Source: an uncultured Eggerthella sp. (GTDB lineage: Bacteria; Actinomycetota; Coriobacteriia; Coriobacteriales; Eggerthellaceae). Taken from it: a stretch of DNA of 6,750 nucleotides. The DNA is taken from assembly GCA_902470405.1 (NCBI GenBank), contig CABRGJ010000046.1, positions 1 to 6,750 on the forward strand. Direction: 5' to 3'. The notes under the pieces are model-generated. The model had not been told where the DNA came from, did not search any database, and worked only from the letters and a program-made list of their open reading frames with translations. The position numbers were made by a program, and so were the translations under genes. This document shows, piece after piece, positions 1-6,100 of the stretch (position 1 is its first letter; the number at the start of each line of letters is the position of its first letter).

Positions 1-679
1 CATTAGAAAAGCCGATATCGAGCACAGTGTTACCGCCCACTGCTCCTTCACCTTGGGTGATCGCATCAAAACAGCCGAGCGCCTTTGAGCTTTCAAGGAA
101 ATCAGCTTGGTCGGTCATCGGCAGTGATGCGCCGCGCAGCGTGATAGCACGATACACAAGGCTAACATGCGCATTCATGATGCCGCCTTCAGTGTCGACG
201 CGCGTGCCATACGGAGCGCTTGACCAACCGCCTACGATGACGTTCTTTGTGCAACCTGCTTCGCGCATCATCTTACGGAGCTTCAGTGTGCCGTAATTAT
301 CAGGGATGATGTGAATGATCTGACCATCTTCGAGACAAGGGATCAGCGCGCTGAAGAAGACTTCATGAGCGACCGAAGGAATACCAACGATGATGAGCTT
401 TGCGCCCTTCACTGCTTCAGCGATCGAATTCGTGACAAGCGAAAAGAACGCTTTACCATAACGTTCGAATCCAAATTTCGTCTGTGTGGCAGGGAGCTTT
501 TGACCGATGATGATGCCTGTGCGATCGACCGAGCCGAGGGTCGAGTCGAAAAACGGGTCGAGATCGCAGATGCGGACCTCTTGTCCAGCTAGGGCGCAAT
601 CTGCACCACAGGTCTTACCGACTGCTCCTCCGCCAAGAACTGCAATAGGGGCGTTTCGCAATGCTTCTACATCGATCAT
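1..679 (-). CDS. Opine dehydrogenase family protein (NAD/NADP octopine/nopaline dehydrogenase-like), 3' end outside window
   Basis: The frame is open from an ATG at 679 to the left edge and gives 226 residues. The start is supported by GAGAAAGG (687-694), 7 nt upstream. Residues 12-41 form a Rossmann beta-alpha-beta unit with the dinucleotide motif GGGAVG (16-21). Asp39, at the end of the second strand, suggests NAD(H) preference (inference). Further on are the segments LIIVGIPSVAHEVF, IIHIIPDNYGT and VGGWSSAPYGTRV, which resemble the N-terminal domain of octopine/nopaline-type dehydrogenases. These enzymes reversibly condense an amino acid with a 2-oxo acid by reductive amination. The visible part ends at NTVLDIGFSN, about where the family's C-terminal substrate domain and its catalytic histidine begin, so catalytic residues cannot be checked. 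The gene is divergent from a substrate-binding lipoprotein. The substrate is unknown; a ketopantoate-reductase-like or other Rossmann dehydrogenase is the main alternative. Confidence 0.82.
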   Translation of the reverse strand, partial: MIDVEALRNAPIAVLGGGAVGKTCGADCALAGQEVRICDLDPFFDSTLGSVDRTGIIIGQKLPATQTKFGFERYGKAFFSLVTNSIAEAVKGAKLIIVGIPSVAHEVFFSALIPCLEDGQIIHIIPDNYGTLKLRKMMREAGCTKNVIVGGWSSAPYGTRVDTEGGIMNAHVSLVYRAITLRGASLPMTDQADFLESSKALGCFDAITQGEGAVGGNTVLDIGFSN

Positions 680-785
680 ATGACTACCTTTCTCAAAAGC
701 GTGATCGGTCAATCTAGCTTGAATCGATACTATGATACGCCAAAAGCATAGAGGGAGTAAGGTCTGTTCTCGCTCGCTCGGTCAT

Positions 786-810
786 ATAACCAGTTACAAA
801 ATCTGGTGAT
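786..810. promoter_or_regulatory. Imperfect palindrome between divergent genes, candidate operator
   Basis: ACCAG (789-793) and CTGGT (803-807) form a perfect 5-bp inverted repeat around 9 bases. After one mismatch, AT (786-787) pairs with AT (809-810). Its size and spacing are compatible with a LysR-type regulator site, and it lies between two divergent genes with a LysR gene close by. Binding by that regulator is inference only. Confidence 0.35.
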
Positions 811-834
811 AGCTAAACCCATTGTTCGCCAGCA

Positions 835-865
835 TTGATATGACTAGACTAACAATCGTTATATT
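835..865 (+). promoter_or_regulatory. Possible promoter of the MetQ-like lipoprotein gene
   Basis: TTGATA (835-840) could be a -35 box and TATATT (860-865) a -10 box. The 19-base spacer is longer than the ideal 17. An alternative pair is TTGTTC (823-828) with TAGACT (846-851), spaced 17. Either would give a leader of several tens of bases before the ATG at 941. That leader contains a short hairpin, GTTCG (887-891) with CGAAC (900-904). I see no SAM riboswitch or T-box features in it. Confidence 0.35.
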
Positions 866-940
866 CGATAAGGATCATCTTTCGTCGTTCGTACTTCGGC
901 GAACAAGATGGAAGATCGCCGAAAAGAAAGGACTCACTCA

Positions 941-1777
941 ATGGAAAAGGCGAAACGATTCCCTGTTGTGCTCATTGCAGCGGTTGTTGCACTTGCGCTA
1001 TCTCTATTGGCGCTTACTGGATGCTCTTCTGGAAGTTCGTCTTCTGAAGACAAGAACATCACGATTGCGGCTGTTCCCACTCCTCATGCTGAGATCTTGA
1101 ACGATGTCGTCGTTCCTGCACTCGAAGAAAAGGGTTACACCCTTGAGGTGAAGGAGTTCACGGACTACGTTCAGCCTAATACGGTCGTTGAGCAGGAAGA
1201 GGTCGATGCGAACTATTTCCAACATAAGCCGTACCTTGATAACTTCAACACAGAGAACAACACCCATCTGGTAGATGTTGTCGGTGTTCATTTCGAGCCC
1301 TTCGGCTTGTATTCAACGAAATACACCAGTCTTGATGAGTTGCCCGATGGTGCTAAGGTTGCTGTTCCTAACGATCCGACCAATGAAGCACGTGTTCTGC
1401 TCCTGCTTCAGGATGAGGGTCTGATCAAGCTTGCTGATGATGCTGGCATTGAAGCAACCCCGAAGGATATCGTCGAGAATCCTAAGAACCTCGAATTCGT
1501 CGAAGTTGAAGCTGCTACTGTTCCTACCATCATCGATGATGTTGCGATCGCTGGCGTGAATGGCAATTATGCGCTCGAAGGCAACCTTGGCGATAAGCTG
1601 ATCGTCATGGAGTCGAGTGATTCTCTTGCAGCTCAGACGTACACCAATCTGCTCGTCGTAAAAGATGGCAATCAGGATAGTGAGAAGATCAAGGCGCTCG
1701 CTGAGGTGCTCAATAGCGATGCTGTTCGTGATTATATCAACGAGAACTATCAGGGTGCAGTCGTCGCTACCTTCTAA
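941..1777 (+). CDS. MetQ/NlpA family substrate-binding lipoprotein of an ABC transporter
   Basis: This is a 278-residue lipoprotein expected to sit on the outer face of the membrane and deliver an amino acid, typically methionine, to an ABC importer. The start at 941 is chosen because GAAAGGA (926-932) lies 8 nt upstream and the signal peptide then begins normally; an in-frame ATG at 908 would only add 11 polar residues. A basic N-terminus and hydrophobic stretch (about 8-26) lead to the lipobox LTGC with Cys28 as lipidation site, then a Ser/Gly linker. NlpA family signatures follow in order: PTPHAEIL (46-53), DANYFQHKPYL (89-99), EPFGLYSTK (119-127), NDPTNEAR (144-151) and NGNYA (207-211). 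The aromatic/His residues of the second, Arg151 and the Asn residues of the last are where the family contacts a methionine-like ligand. Length is normal. No metN or metI is adjacent within the window, and a terminator follows the stop, so the gene is probably transcribed alone. Ligand could be methionine or a related amino acid. Confidence 0.93.
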   Translation: MEKAKRFPVVLIAAVVALALSLLALTGCSSGSSSSEDKNITIAAVPTPHAEILNDVVVPALEEKGYTLEVKEFTDYVQPNTVVEQEEVDANYFQHKPYLDNFNTENNTHLVDVVGVHFEPFGLYSTKYTSLDELPDGAKVAVPNDPTNEARVLLLLQDEGLIKLADDAGIEATPKDIVENPKNLEFVEVEAATVPTIIDDVAIAGVNGNYALEGNLGDKLIVMESSDSLAAQTYTNLLVVKDGNQDSEKIKALAEVLNSDAVRDYINENYQGAVVATF

Positions 1778-1801
1778 TCCTCCCCCTTATAGTCTGCTTG
1801 T

Positions 1802-1831
1802 AAGGCTCGGGTCAGTCGATCCGGGCCTTTT
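1802..1831 (+). terminator. Rho-independent terminator after the lipoprotein gene
   Basis: GGCTCGGGTC (1804-1813) pairs with GATCCGGGCC (1818-1827) to form a 10-bp stem with two G-T wobbles and loop AGTC. Two flanking A-T pairs can extend it, and TTTT (1828-1831) follows. It begins 24 bases after the lipoprotein stop codon and separates that gene from the LysR gene. Confidence 0.85.
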
Positions 1832-1885
1832 CATATGGTCGGTTCATTCGCGAATCACTCGGACGCTGCTCATGGCGGTTTGGAG

Positions 1886-1891
1886 TAGAAT
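1886..1891 (+). promoter_or_regulatory. Possible -10 box of the LysR-family gene
   Basis: TAGAAT matches the -10 consensus at five of six positions and lies 41 bases before the chosen ATG. No good -35 box is seen at the expected distance. A perfect 10-bp palindrome, ATTCGCGAAT (1846-1855), lies about 30 bases further upstream and might be an operator, which is unproven. Confidence 0.3.
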
Positions 1892-1932
1892 GAAGCTACT
1901 GATATATGTGCCTTTTAAGAATGAGAGATGCC

Positions 1933-2904
1933 ATGCAGTCGAACCTGACCTTGCAACAGCTGCGCTATATAACCGAAGTAGTCGAATGCGGCTCGATCAA
2001 TGCAGCGAGTCAGAATCTCTATGTTTCACAGCCTGCTCTTTCGAGCGCTATCAAAGATGCTGAAGCCGAGCTTGGTATTGAGATCTTCAATCGTAGCAAC
2101 CGCGGTATCACGCTTACGAAAGATGGTATGGAGTTCGTTGGCTATGCACGCCAAATCCTCGAACAAGTGAACTTGCTCGAGGCCCGCTATAGCAGCCAGA
2201 CCACTGGTGAGGTTGGCAAGCTTTCTATCTCTTCACAGCATTATGCCTTTGGCGTGAAGGCATTTGTCGATCTGGTCGAAGAATATGATGCCGAAGAGTA
2301 CGAATTCACGCTGCGTGAGACACGTACGGCAGAGATCATCGAGGATGTGAAGAGCTATCGAAGCGAACTGGGTATCCTGTATCTAAGCACGTTCAACAAT
2401 CGCGTCATCTCGAAAGCTATTAGCGATGCGGGACTCGAGTTCGTAGCACTCTTCGAGGCTGAGCCCCACGTATTCGTTGGAGAACATCATCCGCTAGCAC
2501 ATGAGACCTCGCTCAAACCCGAACAACTGGAGCATTATACTCGCTATTCATTTGAACAAGGATCGAATAATTCGTTCTTCTTTTCTGAAGAGCCGCTGAG
2601 CAATCTTCCCCACAAGAAGCAGATCACCTACTCCGATCGCGGAACGCTCTCCAACTTATTGACCAATTTCGATGGATATACGATCGCGACAGGAGTTCTT
2701 TCTGATGAGATGAACGCAGGGATCGTTGCTATTCCGCTCGAGGTTGACGAGAGAATGACCGTCGGCTATATCCATCATGCCGCGCACGACTTAAGTGAGC
2801 TTGCCAAGCGCTACATCAAGAAGTTGCGTGCTTACATCGAAGCAAATCCTACTGTCAGTACGTATATCGAATACCAGGCGCCTGAACCTGACTCGGCAGT
2901 TTAG
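1933..2904 (+). CDS. LysR-family transcriptional regulator
   Basis: The protein has 323 residues, near the upper end of the usual LysR range. The N-terminal winged helix-turn-helix is textbook: LTLQQLRYI (5-13), then GSINAAS..LYVSQPALSSAIKDAEAELG (20-48), then FNRSNRGITLTKDG (52-65). A linker helix runs to about residue 90 and the effector-binding domain from about 95 to 305. The start is a choice among in-frame ATGs at 1906, 1921 and 1933. I prefer 1933 because the HTH then begins at the usual distance; only a weak GAGAG (1923-1927) precedes it. Such regulators bind DNA as tetramers and respond to a small ligand, often regulating a neighbouring gene. Plausible targets are the lipoprotein gene upstream and the divergent opine dehydrogenase gene, although LysR genes are more often divergent from their targets. 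The ligand cannot be read from the sequence. Confidence 0.95.
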   Translation: MQSNLTLQQLRYITEVVECGSINAASQNLYVSQPALSSAIKDAEAELGIEIFNRSNRGITLTKDGMEFVGYARQILEQVNLLEARYSSQTTGEVGKLSISSQHYAFGVKAFVDLVEEYDAEEYEFTLRETRTAEIIEDVKSYRSELGILYLSTFNNRVISKAISDAGLEFVALFEAEPHVFVGEHHPLAHETSLKPEQLEHYTRYSFEQGSNNSFFFSEEPLSNLPHKKQITYSDRGTLSNLLTNFDGYTIATGVLSDEMNAGIVAIPLEVDERMTVGYIHHAAHDLSELAKRYIKKLRAYIEANPTVSTYIEYQAPEPDSAV

Positions 2905-2940
2905 GTGCAAGCAGGTCAAAATAGATAGAGGCTCTTGCAC
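2905..2940. repeat. Inverted repeat in the gap between convergent genes
   Basis: GTGCAAG (2905-2911) directly follows the LysR stop codon and is repeated inverted as CTTGCAC (2934-2940), with 22 bases between. It could form a weak hairpin ending transcripts from either side, but neither side has a proper T run. GGCTCTT also occurs twice in direct orientation (2930-2936 and 2943-2949). I see nothing else in the 101-bp gap. Confidence 0.4.
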
Positions 2941-3005
2941 GTGGCTCTTTGGTTTGACGTATAACAGACAAGTGTAGACTTTGCGTGTGGGCGAAGCTGC
3001 ATGTC

Positions 3006-3911
3006 TTATTTGTTAAGACGGTGCTCTTCGTCATCTGGTTCAACGTAGATGAGTATGTCTTGGACTTCAGGGTATGCCTGTGTGATAGCGGCTTCCACTT
3101 CATCAACGAGTTTATGCGAAGCACTCACGGTCATACTGGGCTCGACAAGGATATGAAGGTCGAGATAAACCTCACTTTGAAGACCGCGCGTACGAATGCG
3201 ATGAGCTTCCTCGACACCCTCGATCCTCTCGACAAGATCGCGGATATCTTGTTCGGGCAGCCTTGCCTCATCAGCAAGCGTTACAAAGGCGCTCTTGAAG
3301 ATGTCGAATGCGGTGAAAAGGATAGCGACCATGACCACGAGCGCCATGATATCGTCTGCCATCTCGATACCGAACGAGACGAGGATCAGGCCTATGATGA
3401 CCCCGATAGAGACCAAACAGTCGGAAAGCGTATGCGCAGCATCTGCTTTCAAGATATCGCTCTTAAGCTGCTTGCTCATCTTTCGTTCGTAGTTTGTGAC
3501 GCAAAGATTCACCACGAGCGTGCCTACCATGACAACGAAGGAGATCGGCGTGACAATGGTGTGGTAGGTTCCCTCGATCAGCGAAACGACCGCGCTTGAA
3601 CCCACCTGATAAGCTGCAAAGATGAGCATGAGCCCGATCACGAGCGAGGCAAAGGTCTCGATCTTGAAGTGTCCATAAGGATGTGAGCTATCTGCTGGAC
3701 GGATCGCAAGACTGATGCCGATAAGACCTACAACGTTGCCTGCTGAATCGAAGATGGAATGAATGCCATCTGCTTGCATAGCGGCTGAATGAGAGATTGT
3801 GCCATAAACAAACTTCGCAAGCGCGACCGCAAGATTGAGCAGCAATACCGCGAGCAATACACGCTTCACTGCGGTGGTGCGATCGATCTCTTTATGTCGT
3901 GGAGAGGTCAT
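3006..3911 (-). CDS. Cation diffusion facilitator (CDF) family transporter, probable zinc exporter
   Basis: The 301-residue protein is the normal CDF length and is expected to exchange a divalent metal for protons in the cytoplasmic membrane. Hydrophobic segments fall at about 18-39, 57-70, 88-110, 120-138, 165-180 and 186-205, matching the six-helix fold. The soluble dimerisation domain covers about 207-291. The intramembrane metal site is seen as HSIFD in TM2 (His51, Asp55) and HTLSD in TM5 (His160, Asp164). An HD-HD set is typical of zinc-selective members, whereas manganese exporters usually lack the histidines; zinc is therefore the likely substrate, with Co, Cd or Fe possible. The family loop motif HPYGHFKIE (77-85) is intact. 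The ATG at 3911 has AAGGA (3922-3926) 10 nt upstream. The gene lies 49 bases below the tRNA-Leu terminator with no clear promoter between, and is convergent with the LysR gene. Confidence 0.95.
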   Translation of the reverse strand: MTSPRHKEIDRTTAVKRVLLAVLLLNLAVALAKFVYGTISHSAAMQADGIHSIFDSAGNVVGLIGISLAIRPADSSHPYGHFKIETFASLVIGLMLIFAAYQVGSSAVVSLIEGTYHTIVTPISFVVMVGTLVVNLCVTNYERKMSKQLKSDILKADAAHTLSDCLVSIGVIIGLILVSFGIEMADDIMALVVMVAILFTAFDIFKSAFVTLADEARLPEQDIRDLVERIEGVEEAHRIRTRGLQSEVYLDLHILVEPSMTVSASHKLVDEVEAAITQAYPEVQDILIYVEPDDEEHRLNK

Positions 3912-3960
3912 GCGGGATGTTTCCTTCAGCTTGCTCTTGACAGATATGCTTCAGATAATG

Positions 3961-3986
3961 AAAAAGCTCCCCTTTCGGGAAGCTTT
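3961..3986 (-). terminator. Rho-independent terminator of tRNA-Leu
   Basis: On the minus strand AAAGCTTCCC (3986-3977) pairs with GGGGAGCTTT (3972-3963) across a GAAA tetraloop, with one wobble, and the run continues into T residues. It begins 9 bases after the encoded CCA of the tRNA. The plus-strand side is followed by TTTCATTT, so it may also act weakly in the other direction. Confidence 0.82.
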
Positions 3987-3995
3987 CATTTCAAC

Positions 3996-4085
3996 TGGTG
4001 TCGGAGGCGGGATTTGAACCCGCACACCCGTTCAAATGGGCACTAGCACCTCAAGCTAGCGTGTCTGCCGTTCCACCACTCCGAC
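3996..4085 (-). tRNA. tRNA-Leu (anticodon GAG)
   Basis: The acceptor arm GTCGGAG (4085-4079) pairs with CTCCGAC (4006-4000), followed by discriminator A and an encoded CCA (3998-3996). The anticodon stem CTAGC/GCTAG encloses the loop TTGAGGT, placing anticodon GAG at 4052-4050; it reads CUC and CUU. A long variable arm (CCC paired with GGG) marks a class II tRNA, and leucine is consistent with the A73 discriminator. The T arm is GCGGG-TTCAAAT-CCCGC. All expected stems pair, so the gene looks functional. It has its own promoter and terminator, and lies between secG and the CDF gene. Confidence 0.97.
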
Positions 4086-4104
4086 GTGCTTTACAGCGTT
4101 GTCT

Positions 4105-4132
4105 ATCTTATCAAAAGTTACCATTCATGCAA
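4105..4132 (-). promoter_or_regulatory. Promoter of tRNA-Leu
   Basis: On the minus strand TTGCAT (4132-4127) is a good -35 box. It is followed after 16 bases by TAAGAT (4110-4105), which has TG one base upstream and so forms an extended -10 element. Transcription would start about 12 bases before the mature 5' end of the tRNA at 4085. An inverted repeat, TGCAAG (4128-4133) with CTTGCA (4150-4155), overlaps the -35 box; it may be chance. Confidence 0.7.
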
Positions 4133-4204
4133 GTATTTATCTTCAAATTCTTGCAGACGGAAGCATCATTTCCGCTCATTCAAGACAAGATAGATGAAAC
4201 GCGA

Positions 4205-4465
4205 TTACTGACCAGGGTTGATAGTGCCATGGGGGAAGATGACCATGAGCACAACAAGCGAGATGATGAAGATCGCCACAAGGATGATGGTGATGCGATC
4301 GAGGTTCTTCTCGACGATACTGGTTCCCTGATTGGTGCCATAGACGCTCGAAGCGATCATGTCTGAAACACCGGTTCCCTTGCCTGAATGGAGCAAGATG
4401 AAGATGATGAGTCCGATACCCGAAAGAACGAGCAAGATCGAGAATATGATTGCAAGTACTGACAA
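4205..4465 (-). CDS. secG: SecG, preprotein translocase subunit
   Basis: SecG is the small accessory subunit of the SecYEG channel and aids SecA-driven protein export. The 86-residue protein has two membrane helices (about 3-25 and 58-77). They are joined by a loop with the family's conserved text: LLHSGKGTG (24-32), then YGTNQGTS (42-49) and the EKNLDRIT stretch (52-59). Length is typical for a Gram-positive SecG. The start is TTG at 4465: it is the only start codon downstream of an in-frame TAA (4477-4475) that keeps the first helix, and AAGGGA (4476-4471) lies 5 nt upstream. The gene follows gpmI by 61 bp without a terminator, so it is probably transcribed with the glycolytic genes. No strong terminator follows; a weak hairpin, CGGAA with TTCCG (about 4157-4174), lies downstream. 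Confidence 0.93.
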   Translation of the reverse strand: MSVLAIIFSILLVLSGIGLIIFILLHSGKGTGVSDMIASSVYGTNQGTSIVEKNLDRITIILVAIFIISLVVLMVIFPHGTINPGQ

Positions 4466-4526
4466 AGCTATCCCTTATCTATTGCGATTTGAGCCGTACA
4501 AAATAACTATTATGGCAAACCGATCG

Positions 4527-6086
4527 CTACTTTTCAAGCAGTGATTCGGCGGTCATCTCTTGCGGTACCGCAAGCCCGATCATTTCGAGCAGCGTCGGTG
4601 AGATATTCGCAAGGATACCGCGTGTATCTCTGAGCGTATAGCCCTTGCCTGCGGCATCAACGAGAATGAGCGGCACTGCTGCGGTGGTATGCGCTGTGAA
4701 TGGCGAGCCGTCTTCGGCAACCATGCAGTCAGCATTACCATGATCGGCTGTGATGAGCGCGATACCGGCTTTTCGCTCGATGGCTGCAATAACCTCACCA
4801 ACGCCATGATCGACCGCTTCAACCGCCTTCACTGCGGCGTCGATCACGCCTGTATGTCCGACCATATCGCAATTTGCGAAATTGACGATATATACATCAG
4901 CTTCATCGTTTTCGATCGCTGTAACAAGCGCTTCGGTGACCTTTGGCTCGCTCATTTCAGGCTGAAGATCGTATGTAGCGACCTTAGGTGAAGCGATGAG
5001 CATACGTGTTTCGAGCGGTTTTGGCTCTTCTACTCCCCCGTTGAAGAAGAAGGTGACATGTGCATACTTCTCGGTCTCAGCAATATGATACTGACGTAGG
5101 CCCGCTTCAGCTAACACATCGGCAAGCACGTGATCGGGGCATTCTTTCGGGAATGCGATAGGAGCTGGAATAGTGGGATCGTATTCGGTCAGACACACGA
5201 ATCCAGGTTTTTCCCAGTGAGGGCGATCGAAATGGTCGAACGCTTCATCGCAGATCGCGCGTGTGATCTCTCGTGCACGATCAGGACGGAAGTTGAAGAA
5301 GATGAATGCATCTCCTGGTTTAACTGTATCGCCGCAAAGATTGGTCGGTATGACAAATTCGTCGGTGATCTCTTTGGCGTATGAATCTTCCATGACCTGC
5401 TTTGGGGTGCGATCAGTGGTATTTTCAGCAAGCCAGATAGCACGCCATGCTGCTTCAACGCGATCCCAGCGATTGTCGCGATCCATTGCATAATAACGGC
5501 CGCTTATGACACCGATGGCGACATCAGTATCGGGCGAATCGGCGAAGATAGACGCAATCTTATCTTCAAGTTCTTCAAGATACTCGATACCGCTTTGCGG
5601 TGGTACATCGCGCCCATCCATGAAACAATGCACACGGATCTTGGCAACTTGCAAACGCTTTGCTATTTCGAGCAGTGCATAGAGGTGCTCATTATTGGAG
5701 TGCACACCACCATCTGAGAGCAATCCCATCAAATGGAGCGTGCACTCATGTTGCGCGACCGATCTCATGGTGTCGACAAGAACAGGATTTTCGAAGAGCG
5801 AACCATCCGCACAAGCATTATCAATACGTGAAAGCTCTTGATGTACGGTGCGACCAGCGCCAATATTGAGATGCCCTACTTCGGAGTTACCCATTTGCCC
5901 ATCGGGAAGACCAACGGGCTTTCCTGATGCGTCAAGCTCGATATGCGGGCAGGTTTTGAACAAGCGATCAAGATTTGGCGTGTTCGCAAGACTGATCGCA
6001 TTGCCCGTGCTCGCATCAGCAAGGCCGAAACCGTCCATGATGATAAGGCAGGCAGGAAGCGTAAGGTCACGATGCTGTTCGGTCAT
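4527..6086 (-). CDS. gpmI: 2,3-bisphosphoglycerate-independent phosphoglycerate mutase
   Basis: GpmI interconverts 3- and 2-phosphoglycerate in lower glycolysis and gluconeogenesis, using two divalent metal ions (usually Mn2+) and a phosphoserine intermediate. The 519 residues match the family length of about 510-520. All the main active-site motifs are intact: MDGFG with Asp18, GNSEVGH with nucleophile Ser68, SDGGVHSN with His129, DGRDVPP (157-163), SGRYYAMDRD (195-204), FRPDRARE (266-273) and EKYAHVTFFFNGG (339-351). The metal ligands of the phosphatase domain are also present: Asp407 and His411 in CDMVGH, Asp448 and His449 in TADHGN, and His466 in AHTT. The inserted phosphotransferase domain covers roughly 85-300. 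The ATG at 6086 has GAGGAG (6100-6095) 8 nt upstream, which overlaps the TGA of tpiA; the 12-bp gap points to one transcript and possibly coupled translation. Confidence 0.98.
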   Translation of the reverse strand: MTEQHRDLTLPACLIIMDGFGLADASTGNAISLANTPNLDRLFKTCPHIELDASGKPVGLPDGQMGNSEVGHLNIGAGRTVHQELSRIDNACADGSLFENPVLVDTMRSVAQHECTLHLMGLLSDGGVHSNNEHLYALLEIAKRLQVAKIRVHCFMDGRDVPPQSGIEYLEELEDKIASIFADSPDTDVAIGVISGRYYAMDRDNRWDRVEAAWRAIWLAENTTDRTPKQVMEDSYAKEITDEFVIPTNLCGDTVKPGDAFIFFNFRPDRAREITRAICDEAFDHFDRPHWEKPGFVCLTEYDPTIPAPIAFPKECPDHVLADVLAEAGLRQYHIAETEKYAHVTFFFNGGVEEPKPLETRMLIASPKVATYDLQPEMSEPKVTEALVTAIENDEADVYIVNFANCDMVGHTGVIDAAVKAVEAVDHGVGEVIAAIERKAGIALITADHGNADCMVAEDGSPFTAHTTAAVPLILVDAAGKGYTLRDTRGILANISPTLLEMIGLAVPQEMTAESLLEK

Positions 6087-6094
6087 CTATCGCG

Positions 6095-6100
6095 CTCCTC
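6095..6100 (-). promoter_or_regulatory. gpmI ribosome binding site overlapping the tpiA stop
   Basis: GAGGAG shares two bases with the TGA stop codon of tpiA (6101-6099). Ribosomes finishing tpiA would therefore clear or reach the gpmI start region, which fits translational coupling (inference). It also fixes the gpmI start at 6086. Confidence 0.75.

Noticed and set aside
908..940. Upstream in-frame ATG as start of the lipoprotein
   Set aside because: It would put eleven polar residues before the signal peptide and has no good ribosome binding site, whereas 941 has GAAAGGA at 8 nt.
680..940. SAM riboswitch or T-box leader before the MetQ-like gene
   Set aside because: No conserved core segments of either class and no terminator/antiterminator pair are visible; only a small hairpin at 887-904.
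1906..1932. Longer LysR protein starting at 1906 or 1921
   Set aside because: The extra residues lie outside the usual LysR N-terminus and neither start has a clear ribosome binding site. The 1933 site is also weak, so this is a preference, not a proof.
2985..3599. Plus-strand open frame opposite the CDF gene, and similar frames opposite gpmI and tpiA
   Set aside because: They are antisense shadows with low-complexity charged sequence, no ribosome binding sites and no recognisable domain, while the minus-strand frames are clear family members.
1..4085. Opine metallophore system (opine dehydrogenase plus metal transporter)
   Set aside because: No nicotianamine-synthase-like gene, no metallophore exporter and no nickel/peptide-type importer are present; the CDF gene is on another transcription unit and is an exporter type.
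3996..4085. tRNA-Leu as an integration site with a flanking mobile element
   Set aside because: No integrase gene, and no partial copy of the tRNA 3' end noticed elsewhere in the window.
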